Positions 9,986-63,619 of a stretch of 64,000 nt of DNA are shown here, one piece after another. The notes beneath the pieces were generated by a model. That model saw only the letters and a program-made list of their open reading frames with translations, ran no database searches and had not been told where the DNA came from. The translations under genes were made by a program, and so were the position numbers. Source of the stretch: Symbiodinium natans (Eukaryota > Sar > Dinophyceae > Suessiales > Symbiodiniaceae). Position 1 is the stretch's first letter, and every line of letters begins with the position of its first letter. Location: contig CAJNDS010000502.1 of NCBI GenBank assembly GCA_905221605.1, positions 772,501 to 836,500 of the forward strand, read 5' to 3'.

Positions 9986-11680
9986 TTCGCCTTCACGGTC
10001 ACGAGGCAACAACTACGCATTTTTAAGTGTGCTTATGCTAATTGTGCTTTTCAGAAATAGTATACAAGTGGTCTTTCTAGTGCTTCAGAACTATTTGTTT
10101 CGTTATTATGTAAGTAGAGCCGCTAGGTGTTTAGTGCATCTTTTGGTTGTACTCAAGTGTAGTAGACCTTATTCAGCCATTACTTGGTGCTCTGGTAGCT
10201 CAATTCGCATGGATAATATTTGCCTGGTAAATGCGAGTAATTATCTAGAAGCAGCATTTGCAATACTTGTCTTGAGAAAAAGCATTTATTGCTTAGAATT
10301 GTTTGCTTAAAAAGTGACTCCTACTCGTCCAGGAATACCCCAAAACCCTATAATCCAAACTTTACCAGAGATTCTCCTGAAAAGCTTGCGCTTTTGGATG
10401 ATTTTATGTATTTGTGAATTTGCTTGTGTATGGCCTTCACTAAGTACTTTTCTAGGATTCTTGTGCATGTTTTAAGCCTGATTGTGCAAGTTGCGTTTTT
10501 CAGGCATAGTATATATGTGGTCTTTATTTAATGTTTCAGACATCTTTGTTTCATCGTTATGTAAGTAGAACCGCTTCTATTTCCATTATTGTGCATTTTT
10601 AAGCTTGCTCATGCAAATTGTGCTTTTCAGACATAGTATATAAGTGGTCTTTAGTGAATACTTCAGCAATCTTTGTCTCATTGTTATGTAGGTAGAACCG
10701 TTTCCATTTCCACAAGTGTTTATTTCGTATTTGGTTAAGCATGGTCCTTTAAATAGTATTCACTTGAGTCGAATTGGGCTATTTGCTTAAGAATTCCTCT
10801 AGTAGTTAAATTCGCATAGAATGAATACTTCAAAAAAACTGTTTCATGAATATGTAAACATAAGGTGTTTCATTTGACTTTGCAGATAGTGCTTCAATAA
10901 TACTTTGCTTGGTATAAACACAACTGTTTCAATGCATTAGTTGCTCAACAAAGCACTATTTGCCCTTTAAACCACACTTTGCCATATGTTGGTTGAATAT
11001 GGTGCTTCTTTCGTATTTTGGTTGAGTATGGTCCTTTAAATAGTATTCACTTGAGTCAAATTGGGCTATTTGCTTAATAATTACTCTAGTAGCTAAATTC
11101 GCATAAAATGATTATTTCAAAAATAAATACGGTTCATGAATATGTAAACAGAAGGTATTTCAGTGGACTTTTCAGAGAGCATACTTTGCCTAGTACAAAG
11201 ACAATTGTATAAATTCAGTATTTGCACTTTACACGCACACTTTGCCATTTTTTGGTTGAGAATGGTGTTTATTTCGTATCTTGGTTGAGTATGCTCCTTT
11301 AAATTGTATTCACTTGAGTCAAATTGGGCTCTTTGCTTAATAATTACTCTAGTAGCTAAATTCGCATAGAACCAAGAAAAATGTTTCACTATTTGATTAA
11401 TACTTTGCCTCGTACAAACACAACTGTATAAATAAATTAGTTGCTCAACAAAACATTAATTGCCCTTGAAACGCACAATTTGCATAGAAAAACACTGTCC
11501 TAAACATCTAAAAACAGCATTGTCCGCTTCAGATTCAAAATGTAGATTCTTCCAATGCTGGCTTATCGGGGTCTGTGAGGTGGGTGTCCCAGTAACTGTC
11601 CTTCATTACCCGGTGATTAACTACGCGACTTTTGGGCCTTCTTTGTTGTTTTTTGTTAAAAAGGCCTAAAAAGGCCTAAA
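9986..11680. repeat. AT-rich island with diverged tandem units
   Basis: Composition switches abruptly to AT-rich. A roughly 120-bp unit containing 'TGTGCTTTTCAGACATAGTA' recurs near 10030, 10480 and 10600. A longer 260-300-bp unit containing 'TTCACTTGAGTCAAATTGGG' recurs near 10755, 11045 and 11305. No convincing protein; the open frames here lack family motifs. Confidence 0.7.
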
Positions 11681-11708
11681 AAGGGTAGGTCGCTGGGGGG
11701 GGGGTAGC

Positions 11709-11739
<31 letters not shown>

Positions 11740-11776
11740 GCGCTTATATATATATATAGAGTATATATACACACAC
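11709..11776. repeat. (TA)n microsatellite
   Basis: Runs of TATATA interrupted by GCGC and GAG. No coding content. Confidence 0.85.
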
Positions 11777-11848
11777 GTAAACCCTAAGCCCTAAACCTAA
11801 CTCGTTGAATAAGACAAGCATCGTCCCTCCCCATCCCCCTTCCCCCAG

Positions 11849-11898
11849 GGCTCTGACCTGTTCGCATCCGCAGGCTGGGGGCACTGGGTCGAGGCTTC
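11849..11898 (+). CDS. Candidate exon, product unresolved
   Basis: Follows a pyrimidine-rich CCCCCAG acceptor, then G. One frame reads GSDLFASAGWGHWVEAS. A TTTAGGG array follows at 11937. It may be an N-terminal exon of the methyltransferase gene, but its phase with neighbours was not confirmed. Confidence 0.3.
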
Positions 11899-12094
11899 AG
11901 GGCCCAAAGACTTGAACAAACCCTGTACCCCCATAAAGGTTTAGGGTTTAGGGTTTAGGGTTTAGGGATCATCCCATGCTTGAGCGCCAGAACGCCCTAC
12001 GAAGTTACGACCCTCGAATCCTAAACAAACAACTCAGAGAGTGTCCAAGGTGAAGGAATGAAGGTTTTCGCCTGGAAGCACTTGGGGGGAGGGA

Positions 12095-12167
12095 AACCCT
12101 AAACCCTAAACCCTAAACCCTAAACCCTAAACCCTAAACCCTAAACCCTAAACCCTAAACCCTAAAC
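12095..12167. repeat. CCCTAAA array
   Basis: Ten near-perfect CCCTAAA units ending at the acceptor of the candidate exon at 12171. Confidence 0.9.
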
Positions 12168-12170
12168 GAG

Positions 12171-12202
12171 GCGGAAATAGAAGCACTGAAAAGCAACCAG
12201 GG
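12171..12202 (+). CDS. Candidate small exon, methyltransferase gene
   Basis: Starts after CGAG with G and reads EAEIEALKSNQ. A GC donor at 12203 leaves phase 2, which joins in phase to the exon starting at 13640. It lies between CCCTAAA (12095-12167) and TTTAGGG (12243-12312) arrays. Confidence 0.4.
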
Positions 12203-12242
12203 GCCCCTAGCTTTGGGGCTCCCGGGTTTGGGGTGGAGAATT

Positions 12243-12312
12243 TAGGGTTTGATTCATTTAGGTTTGAGTTTTAGGGTTTAGGGTTTAGGGTTTCGGGTTT
12301 AGGGTTTAGGGT
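12243..12312. repeat. TTTAGGG array
   Basis: Imperfect at the left, canonical at the right. Confidence 0.85.
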
Positions 12313-12812
12313 TCTGGCTTGCACGTGAAGAGGAGTGCGTCATGGCACACCCAAATACACCAGGCCTTGCAGCCTAGGCTGCACCGTTCTGACGGCTATC
12401 TTTGCTATCCCTGCTCGCTGTGAACCCCAAACCTCAAAACCCGAAACCAAAAGAAGCACAAGCGCCCAAAAGGCCCGCTCATTCTATAATATGTGAGCGC
12501 AAGTCTGCGAGAATGCCAAGAGGACACAGCAGACTCTCCACACAGCATAGCAGCACGTCACATTGGCCTGGCCTGGTCCACAGCACAGAGGTTTGCGAGT
12601 TGCAAGCGGCCTTCCGCTGCACATCGCAACAAATCAGCAAAAATTTCACCCTCTCACATACTTGGCATCGTGCGTGCCATGGTTGTCGGCGGGACACCAT
12701 GCGCCCATGCTGCATCCCCACTTCGAAGGCTCCATGTTGGGTGCCTAGGCTCACCGACCCAGAACCCGAAAGCAATGGGCACTGAGGATGCGTGAAGTTA
12801 AGCTGCGGATGG

Positions 12813-12870
12813 TGCCCTAAACCCTAAACCCTAAACCCTAAACCCTAAACCCTAAACCCTAAACCCTAAG
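12813..12870. repeat. CCCTAAA array
   Basis: Eight CCCTAAA units. Confidence 0.9.
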
Positions 12871-12978
12871 CCCTTTACATCCTCACCCTAAACCCCCAAG
12901 ATTGATGACCTGAGCACAGCTGGGCAGTTCGGGGCTGAGGGTTCCCTCGAGTAACCTAGATACCCTTACGGCTAGGAT

Positions 12979-13082
12979 GCCCAGTAGTACCCTTATTCCC
13001 TTTTTGGTAGGTTGAGGTTCCCTTATACACCCCTTGAAGCAAAAAAGGGCACCCTTTTTCATCCTAGGTTACTGGGCAACCT
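12979..13082. mobile_element. MITE-like element, family 3
   Basis: About 104 bp with left end GCCCAGTAGTACCCTT and right end GGTTACTGGGCAACC. Related copies lie at 36206-36296 and 61933-62075. No coding capacity. The inverted match is short (core AGCCCAGT), so classification is tentative. Confidence 0.5.
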
Positions 13083-13089
13083 AGACGGA

Positions 13090-13639
13090 ATCCGTGCTGG
13101 CATCTCATGTCTGGGGGTGACTCTAAAGCGTTCTGAAACATGGGTGTGTTGCGTTGCTGCTGTTGTTGGTTGTGAATTATGGGTGTGGGTCGTGTGGGCT
13201 TTTGTGGAACACAAACATCAAAATTTAGGTCATTGATGTAGACTAGTTTGAGGATATGCAGGCATGCTTCTCATGAAACTTCAGGGTTACAGTGACAATG
13301 CCTAGAAGAAGTTTATGGAAGTGGAAGCATTTTTCCAACCACAAGTCAGGGGTTCGGAGCCTACGATTACTACTTGGGCATTGCCCAACGAAGCTCTGGA
13401 CGCCCAGGCGACCTCTGCGGCCGGCCCACCTGGAAGTCGAAGCAGCCGAAGCAGCCGCAGCAGCCGTGGCCGGAGCTGGGGCGCCGCCTTGGGCGCAGCA
13501 TCGCTGTTTGTGAAGCTGCCCAAGCTGCCCAAGCTGCTGGTTTGCAAGGAATGAGAGAGAGTTAGGGCCCTGCCATATATCCTTGAAGGGATTACATAGG
13601 GTACCTCCTTCCCCCATTCCCTACGAACCCAACACGAAG
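13090..13639 (+). other. GC-rich region, possible exon not resolved
   Basis: From about 13380 to 13545 all three plus frames are open and GC-rich, with Ala/Gln/Ser-rich peptides, so frame choice is not possible by eye. It contains CTGCCCAAGCTGCTGG, repeated at 13641 at the start of the next exon, which suggests local duplication. Confidence 0.35.
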
Positions 13640-30939
<17,300 letters not shown>

Positions 30940-31715
30940 TGGCAAAAAGCCCAGCACCGAAACCCTAAACCCTCAAGCCCTGGATCCTTCAAGCTTGAGG
31001 GTTTTGGGTTACCCTAAACCCTAAACCCTAAACCCTAAACCCTAAAACCTAAACCCTAAATTTTCATACTCCCTACGCCAAATCATCCCCATCCTGCAGA
31101 GCCTCTTCACGGCTTCAGGGTTTTTGTTGCAAGAAGAGAACCCCCACCCCCCCCCACCCCCCCTCAGCCCGGAAACCTCTTGACCCCTCAACCCTCTTGG
31201 CCTCTTGGCAGCCACTTTTTTTGGTCCATGACTTATGGTGGTAAGATCTCCAGACCTGCATCGGAGCCCCCAAACCTCAGCAAGGTTCCCTTGTCAACCC
31301 TAAGGCCCAAATCCTGATTTAGATTTAGGGTTTAGGGTTTAGGGTTTAGGGAATCTGCCTCGCACCATGATGTATGGTGGGTTGTGGGCTCAAGAACATG
31401 TTCCTAGAGAAGCGGCGTGCAGAACCGGATGGATAAGCCCACTGGTGCTTGAGGGGGAGAGGGGGGGGAGAGTGGAGAACGGTTCCATTTATAAGGGGGA
31501 CACACCCAAAAAAATCGGGATTCCCCCCCTGAAGCACAAGCAAGCCGTTTTGTCCATCCCACTTAGTACACCAAAAATCGGGATTCCCCCTGAAGCACTA
31601 GTAAGCTTAGTAGCACTTACACGTTAAAAACTTATAAGGGTGACACACCAGGAAAAATCGGAGTTTCCCCCCCCCTGAAGCACCAGTAAGCTGTTTTTTT
31701 TCCATCCGGGCACGG
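30940..31715. other. Intergenic region between the two large genes
   Basis: CCCTAAA array at 31010-31060, TTTAGGG units at 31325-31350, and three spaced copies of a 'AAAAATCGGGATTCCCCC..CTGAAGCAC' unit at about 31507-31700. No polyadenylation or promoter signal is recognised. Confidence 0.55.
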
Positions 31716-57207
<25,492 letters not shown>

Positions 57208-60149
57208 GTAAGGCGATGGGGGGGGCTGCGGAGTTGTTTTCCTCGACTGCTCTGAGGGAAGTAGCATGCAGAAGGTGTTCGAATAGGTGACCCCTCTTAC
57301 AGGGCTCTTCAAAAGAAGGGTTGAACCAGGCTTCGGGATCTGAGGGCAAGGGTTTAGGGTTTCTGTTGGATCAGGTCTCTGTGTGGTTTAAGGCTGTATC
57401 GGGATGAGTCATGTTTAGGGCATGAGCCCCGAACCTGAAACTGCCACGTGCAAAGAGGCTTACAGTCAACGGCCCCGAAACACGGAATGCGGACCCCTGC
57501 TGAAAAGAGCAAGATTGTAATCCCCCTAACGCCCTTGAGCCCCAAGCCCGAAAAGTCTGATGTTTCTTAGGGTGCCAGAGGGCGCAGCCTGTGCAATCCT
57601 CCCTGACGCCAGGCTTGAGGAGTATCGCAGGGAAGTGCAACTTGCTTGACAGATTGGGGGGGAGGGGGGCTCCGCGAAGTAGCTGAGATTCCGGCTTCTA
57701 AGTGCTTGACGCACGCAACGGCATCGCAGTGGCACAGTTCGTCAGGAAAAGATCTGGACCTCGAAGCAATTGCATGCTGCATTTTGCCCTTGGCTGCCAG
57801 GCCCAGCTTGACAGGCTCCGGGCCGTTAAGACCCTAATGAGCCCAAGTGGCCCGCTGAACCCGCCGCCAAGAATGATGCCATATCCCAGCTTCAAGTGCG
57901 TTTCTTTTTTTACAAGCTCAAGCCCCCCAAAATCCCTCGTCTTCAAGAAAAGCCTTACAAGCCTTATAAGCTTCAACTAAACTCCCGAAAGCCTTATAAG
58001 CCTTCCACTAAACTCCCGAAAGCCTTCTAAGCCTCAACCCGGATTCCTATCCGAGCCCATTGTCTATCAAGAGCGAAGCATCCAAGCGGCTATCAGGCAC
58101 TTAGCCTGAACCTGAAGAGATCTCCACTCACCCCCTCCCCCCCCTCGGCTCTGCGCATGATTGCCTGAGAACCCCCTGAGCTCGATTGTCCGCTCCCCGA
58201 GGATCGCCAGGACCATCTTGGCGTCCCTCGCCTCTCCAAGGGGTTTTGAGGGCTTCAGAGGGATCGGAGGATCCCAAGAACCCTTTTTCATTACCCCTTA
58301 GAAGCCCACAAGCCCTCTGAAACCCTGTCAACCCTAAACCCCGAAACCCTTGAGAGCCCTTAAGCCCTAAAGAGCCCAAGAAGTCAGAAGAGCTCCTCGT
58401 AATGCCTCCTCCTTCTGGGGCTTTCTTTTCGTGGTGGCCTTCCGCGGGATCCTATGATAGGATGAGGTCGAGGGTCTTACGGCAGCCTCTAATGGTCATC
58501 AAGATTGTCTCCCTATGCCGATACCCATTCTAAGCAAATAGCCCTCAACCTTATCCAAGTACGCCCTCCTGCCATATTGAGGCTCAAAGGTTCGGGTAGG
58601 TCTTCAGTCGGGAGCTTGCGGGTTCAACTGGCATGTCCGGCAGTACCCTCATTCCTGTTTCAGGGTGTAGGCATCCGCGCAAAGCCCTTAGCAAAAAGCG
58701 GGCACTCATTTATCTTGCTAGGCAACACTGAGGCCTTCTGAGAATGATTTGCAGGGCCTGCTTCTACACCGTGCACAGCGTAATTCGGCATATGAAGCAG
58801 AGTGCAGGACCCAAGATAGGTGAACAAGATTATCCCCTTTGGAGCCCCGGTACATCCTAACATACCCAAGATACTTCATTGAAACTGGACAGGTCATTGC
58901 ACTGCCTTATTAGACCTGGCATGCGCTCCCAGCCCACTAGACGCAAGTCGAACTTAGCCCTTCTCTAGAATTACCATAATGGGCCCTGAAAATCAGCAAC
59001 AATCATTATAGTCGTAGTTGCAATCTAGGGAGTACTTTTCGAGGTGTCCTCAAGCAAATCCTAGCATTGGTTTCTGGTTAACGTGCAGACATCCGCTGAA
59101 AAGCCATCTTCCCTCGACCCCACTAAGCCCTAAAACCCAATAACCCCAATAGACCCCAAAACCCCAAACCCTGAATCCCAAAACCTAAAGCCCAAAACCC
59201 TGAACCCTTAACACTTAAGGCCAAAACCCTGAACCCGAAACCCTACACCCTAAACGACCTTCGCAAAGGTCCATATCGAACCTTGACCTGCTCCAGTTCC
59301 CAATGTGCACGGGGCCCCAGCTCACGAGCCTTACTGGGACTTCAGACTTTGGTTTGGGTTTAAGGTTTGGGGTTTAGGGCTTGGGGATGGGGATTTAGGC
59401 TTTAGGGTTTGGGATTTAGGGTTTAGGGTTTGGGGTTTGGGGTTTGGGGTTTGGCATTTGGGGCTTGGGGTTTAGCGTTTAGGCTGGGCTTCCCAATGCT
59501 GTGAATATTTTAAGCGTGCCCTTCCCTGTTGTGGGGAGAAGGAAGCTTCATGGCTGCCTGAAGCTTCGCTTTGTGAGGGCTTTCAGGATCCTTTGGGTGA
59601 GCCTGAAGCTTCTAACCCGGATGTATGTTCAAACAAGTATGTCGTTGGTGATGTATATACATATGTATATACATATGTATATACATATGTATATACATAT
59701 GTATATACATATGTATATACATATGTATATACATATGTATATACATATGTATATACATATGTATACATAAATTTATATGTGTGTATATACACATACATAC
59801 GTATATGTATGTATATATATATGCCGTATGACAGCGTCAGCAGCAGCTGCTGCTGATAAGGGCAGCATGAAAATGAGATTCAGACAGCACATCTTAGTCA
59901 AGAGCATCTTTGGATCTGTCGAGTCTTTTTATCTGGATCTGCAGATCAGCAGATCCTCTAAACCCCAAGCTCTGGACTCTAGGCCCTAAGATCTTGAGCT
60001 TACACCCCTGAACCTTGCGAGGTGGGCCCGCATTGGTTCCAGTTGTTAGAAGGGGCATGGGCATTAGAAGCAGAAGGTTAGATGCTGAAGCGCTCGCAAG
60101 TCCTGCCATAGCTATGGCTCAGGGTTTAGAGGTCTACGATAAGGCACTA
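57208..60149. other. Intron or intergenic, output domain not found
   Basis: Mostly unique sequence with a degenerate TTTAGGG-like patch (59340-59480). Weakly coding-like patches at 57700-57830 and 58160-58250 (LDCPLPEDRQDHLGVPR) may be exons of the cytoplasmic part, but no phase or family support was found. Confidence 0.45.
59651..59764. repeat. 12-bp ATACATATGTAT tandem repeat
   Basis: Nine perfect self-complementary units. ORFs of Tyr/Thr/Val and Met/Tyr/Ile/His repeats arise from it. Confidence 0.98.
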
Positions 60150-60212
60150 ATTGCCCTAAACCCTGAACCCTAAACCCTAAACCCTAAACCCTAAACCCTA
60201 AACCCTAAACCC
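60150..60212. repeat. CCCTAAA array
   Basis: Nine units, ending 7 bp before the acceptor of the next exon. Confidence 0.95.
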
Positions 60213-60219
60213 TTCCCAG

Positions 60220-60319
60220 GCCTCTTGAAGGTGGAGGACTTCTTGGCCCTGGGGGAGCTCATCTGCCACGAGGACGCGCGCGAAGCGCGGCGCCTGCGCA
60301 CCTTGGGCTCCAAGAAAGG
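60220..60319 (+). CDS. SHQW-protein exon 1
   Basis: Acceptor TCCCAG|G. After completing a codon it reads LLKVEDFLALGELI then CHEDAREARRLRTLGSKK; donor GG|GTTT is the start of a telomeric unit. The 'HEDAREA' element precedes SHQW domains in this protein type. Confidence 0.6.
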
Positions 60320-62417
60320 GTTTAGGGTTTAGGGTTTAGGGTTTAGGGTTTAGGGTTTAGGGTTTAGGGTTTAGGGTTTAGGGTTTAGGGTTTAGGGTTT
60401 GGGGTTCTGGGTTCTGGGGTTCTGGGGGGTTTTAGGGTTTTCTTTGAATCGGGCCTTGAGTTTCATTTTAGGGTTTGACTTCATGTTCGTTATATAGGGG
60501 CTTATATAGGGACTTTTGGCTGTTTTTATTGTGTCAACGTTCTTTATAGGGGTTGATAGGGCATTTCAGGTTTTTGGCGATAAAGTTGCACAGTGTATAA
60601 GGTCCCTGGGTTTGGGCTTGAGAGTTTATAAGGTTCGCATATGCTTTATAAGCTGTAGGCTGTATGGTGTAGGGGGTATCTAGGAAAAAGCTCAGGGAAA
60701 TTTGGGGCTTAAAGGACATCAGGGGAGAGCAGCAGGGTTTCGGGAATTTAGAGGTTTCGGGCCGGAACGTTTAAAGCTTTCGCGAAATTATGGTTGTCAG
60801 GGCTTTTGTGGCTTAAGGAATCAAGGGTTAAGGCCTTAGGGCTTAGGAAATTTTGTGGTTGAGGGGCTTAGGTTCAGGGAATTTGGTGATCTAGGGCCCA
60901 GTTTAGGGTTTTCGTGCTTCGAAAGTCTCCAGCTTGGGGGAACAGGGGAAATTTGCATCGGGTTTATGGTTTACGGTTCAGGGTTTAGGGGCTCTTTTGC
61001 TTCAAGAGGCCCTCGGTTGAGAGACGGTCAGTTCTCTACATGTTGGTCTCTTTTTAGGGGGGGGGGGGGGGGGGCATTCCTGATAATGTACCCCTAAGCC
61101 TTAAAAGGTCCTTTCACTCCAGGGTCCATCGTTTAATTCCCCAGACACATCTGCCTCTTGTTTCGCGACTCTCAAGAGGTCCAACTGCGGCTTTCCATCA
61201 TTTACGTGCTTCACTCCTCAGGTTGTTTACACCTTAAGTTTTCGGATGTTCCGCCTTATACTAGCAGTCCTGAATAGGGATTATAATGGGGGGTGGCCAG
61301 AATCCCTATTAGGGACTGTTAGTAGAAGGGGGAACATCCCAACCTAAACCCCAAGCCCTGGTCGATCCAAGCAAGAGGTCGTTTTAAGCTTTAGCGGCAG
61401 CCCGAGAACTGCGAACGCAGGTTGCATTGACGTTGCGGACGAGGCCGCGCGCATGTGTCAGGAGGAGCGGCAACTTGGTGAAGCTCAAACGACCCAGACT
61501 CAGAAAGCGCAGCGCAACGCTGCTGAACCCGCTGCCTTTAATGCCCCAATTGGCTTCGGGACCAGTGTGTATGTGTGTGTCGTAGCAGACACGTACTCAG
61601 GGGTCTTAGGCTGCAGGGTTTGGGGTGTCGTACCGACCCAAACACGCAAGACCCCTAATTTGGGATGTTCCCCCTTATCCTAACAGCTCCTTAGTAGGGA
61701 TTCAAACGGTGCTACAATCCCTATTAAGGAGCTGTAGGAGCTGTTAAGTTAGCATAAGGGGAACGTCCAAGACCCCGAATCCCCAAACATTGCGACGCGA
61801 GCCGAGACGGGTCGACTGCACGCAGGAAGGGGTGGCTTTCCTCAGCCACCAGTGGGCCAGCTTCGAGCATCCAGATCCGGATGGCGTGCAATACAGGACT
61901 GGGAGCTCGGCTCTCTTGGGTCCTGAACGTGGCAGCCCAGTGGTACCCTTTTTAAACCCTAAACCCTAAACCCTAAACCATAAATTTAATAAACCCTGAA
62001 CCCTCTTCTTGTTTGGGTTCTGGGTTCCTTCATAAAGTAGCCAACCCAAGGAAGGGGATGATTACTGGGCTACCATCAGAATTCCAACTCGGCTTCCAGG
62101 TGCCAAGCATAGAAGTTCATCCATAAAAGGGTTTTTTGGTTTAGGGTTTAGGGTTTAGGGTTTAGGGCTTCATGCCTCAGCGGCCGATATGGTGACTTCT
62201 CGAAAGTCTGTTCCCTTCTTATAAGGCAGCGACGATGATTTTCAGGGTGCCCAAAATAAGACTCACGATATGTTTTGTGGCAATTTAGGGGCATCCTGGT
62301 AATTTTCCTCGGTTCCTGTACTCGAACTTTAAGCTGCCCTGCAGGGCCATGGTCAAGGCCGTCGAGGAAGTTCTGGAACGGGGCATCAAATGCAGCTGGA
62401 TTTGGGTGGACTACTGC
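60220..62417 (+). CDS. Dinoflagellate SHQW/WVDYC-domain protein (partial, spliced)
   Basis: Exons 60220-60319, 61826-61896 and 62345-62417. The peptide reads FLALGELICHEDAREARRL, then FLSHQWASFEHPDPDGVQYR, then AMVKAVEEVLERGIK and CSWIWVDYC. The 'F-x-S-H-x-W ... H-P-D-P ... W-V-D-Y' pattern recurs in many uncharacterised dinoflagellate proteins and resembles heterokaryon-incompatibility/TIR-like folds; no activity is assigned. The second and third exons join in phase through a GA donor. The link between the first and second is not phase-verified (the first ends in phase 2, the second starts in phase 0), so an exon may be missing, possibly near 61395-61430. It continues beyond 62417 (GC donor) but the next exon was not found. 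It may be the cytoplasmic part of the sensor gene or a separate gene. Confidence 0.55.
60320..60410. repeat. TTTAGGG array
   Basis: Twelve units beginning at the exon donor. Confidence 0.95.
60411..61249. other. Intron sequence, no exon seen
   Basis: Degenerate G-rich words and a poly-G run (61059-61074). No gene signal. Confidence 0.5.
61250..61342. mobile_element. MITE-like element, family 1, copy E
   Basis: Left CGGATGTTCCGCCTTATACT, right GGGGGAACATCCCAA, inner inverted AATAGGGATT / AATCCCTATT. 93 bp. Confidence 0.75.
61660..61770. mobile_element. MITE-like element, family 1, copy F
   Basis: Left TTGGGATGTTCCCCCTTAT, right AGCATAAGGGGAACGTCCAA, inner TAGTAGGGATT / AATCCCTATTA. 111 bp. 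Confidence 0.75.
61826..61896 (+). CDS. SHQW-protein exon 2
   Basis: Acceptor ACGCAG|G, GA donor at 61897. Reads EGVA then FLSHQWASFEHPDPDGVQY. Phase 2 at the end, completed to Arg by the next exon's first G. Confidence 0.7.
61933..62075. mobile_element. MITE-like element, family 3, copy C (with telomeric insert)
   Basis: Left CAGCCCAGTGGTACCCTTTT, right ATTACTGGGCTACCA. Four CCCTAAA units lie inside it, so here a telomeric tract sits within a MITE. Confidence 0.6.
62138..62168. repeat. TTTAGGG units
   Basis: Four units upstream of exon 62345, one of the few G-rich arrays on the acceptor side of an exon. Confidence 0.85.
62345..62417 (+). CDS. SHQW-protein exon 3
   Basis: Acceptor CTGCAG|G, GC donor at 62418. 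Reads AMVKAVEEVLERGIK then CSWIWVDYC. 'WVDYC' typically precedes an I-P-Q motif in this protein type, which must lie in a later exon. Confidence 0.7.
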
Positions 62418-63363
62418 GCTTTTACTGCATGTGGGGTAGGGTCCGATGTATGTTTCGTGGTGTGTGTATATAGATTCCCCTTCTGGAATATGAGTCCCAC
62501 GTTTCCCCATCCGTTCAGAAAAAAAGAACCCTGATTGACCTGGAAGAAGCCTACTCAAATCCGTAAAGATCCATGGGCCTTATAGGATGACGGTACAACC
62601 TGATCTCAGGTACAGAAAATAGATTTCTATAGTACCCCCCTCCCCCCAGTCGTCATTTGTCTCGACAGACGCGCTTCGAGATGGCTTTGGGTTCATTCGG
62701 ATTTAGGGTTTTGGGTCCTCAGGCCAACTGTGATCCAGCCACTGAAAGTTCCCCAAACGCCGCCTCCTCTGACTGCAGCTGATTGCTAGACAGCCTTGGC
62801 AAACCCCCCTAAACCATCACTTCTGTGTTCTTTTAAACCCATGATTGGGTTTTCAGGGTTTAGTTGCGGAACTCGTCGGGTCCCCAGGTCGTTTTGGAAT
62901 GGGGTTAGATAGGGGCCTGCAACCGCACAGAAGGTACCCACATCTCCAGAAAGCAAACGCACCAAGAACCAGCACTCCAACACCCTAAACCCTACACGGC
63001 CAAACCTGTTGGAGTTTGGGGCTTAGGGTGTGCTGAGAAGGCGACGGGACCCAAATCCCAAACAAGCCACCAGAAACTCCTAAACCAAAACCGCAGAACC
63101 AGACTGCAGCACTTCGTAGGCTAGCGGCTAGCTCCTTCGTAGGTTTGCTCATGAAGCTCTTGGCCCTCCCCCGATTGGAGAAACCATGAACGGAACTGCT
63201 TGAGGCTCCATCCCTCAGCGAAACACATTCCAGCAGCAGACGGCTATAAACTCCCTGCCGCTGGATGGGCATGCAGGACTTTAGAGTTCGAGGGCTCGAA
63301 AGTAGGGGTGGCGGTATTTTTTCCGTAGTTTTTTTCCGTTTTTTTTTGTAGTTTTTTTCCGGC
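62418..63363. other. Intron or unknown, no exon fixed
   Basis: Unique sequence with isolated CCCTAAA words (62980-63000). The minus-strand frame at 62985-63605 owes its length to the downstream CAAG repeat. Confidence 0.45.
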
Positions 63364-63459
63364 CGTCTGGCCCAGCAAGCAAGCAAGCAAGTAAGCAAGC
63401 GAGCCAGCAAGCAAACAAGGAAAACAAGCAACGGTACCAGCAAGCAAGCAATCAAGCAG

Positions 63460-63493
<34 letters not shown>

Positions 63494-63560
63494 GAGCAAG
63501 CAAGCAAGCGAGCAAGCGGGCCAGCAAGCAAGCAAGCAAGCGAGCAAGCAAACAAGCCAG
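63364..63560. repeat. (CAAG)n tetranucleotide repeat
   Basis: CAAG/CGAG units, about 45 copies with interruptions, ending near poly-C. Leu/Ala/Cys ORFs on the minus strand are artefacts. Confidence 0.95.
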
Positions 63561-63619
63561 CCCCCCCCGCTTGGGCTGCGCCCCCCCCCCCCCCCCCCCC
63601 CCCAACCCCCCCGCTTTTT

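Noticed and set aside
10180-10260. tRNA-like sequence (GGTAGCTCAATT)
   Set aside because: Only a D-arm-like word; no anticodon arm, T arm or acceptor pairing could be drawn.
59501-59856. Met-Tyr-Ile-His and Thr-Tyr-Val repeat frames
   Set aside because: Translation of the 12-bp ATACATATGTAT repeat.
62985-63605. 206-residue minus-strand frame with Leu-Ala-Cys repeats
   Set aside because: Mostly translation of the CAAG tetranucleotide repeat; the non-repeat remainder has no recognisable domain.
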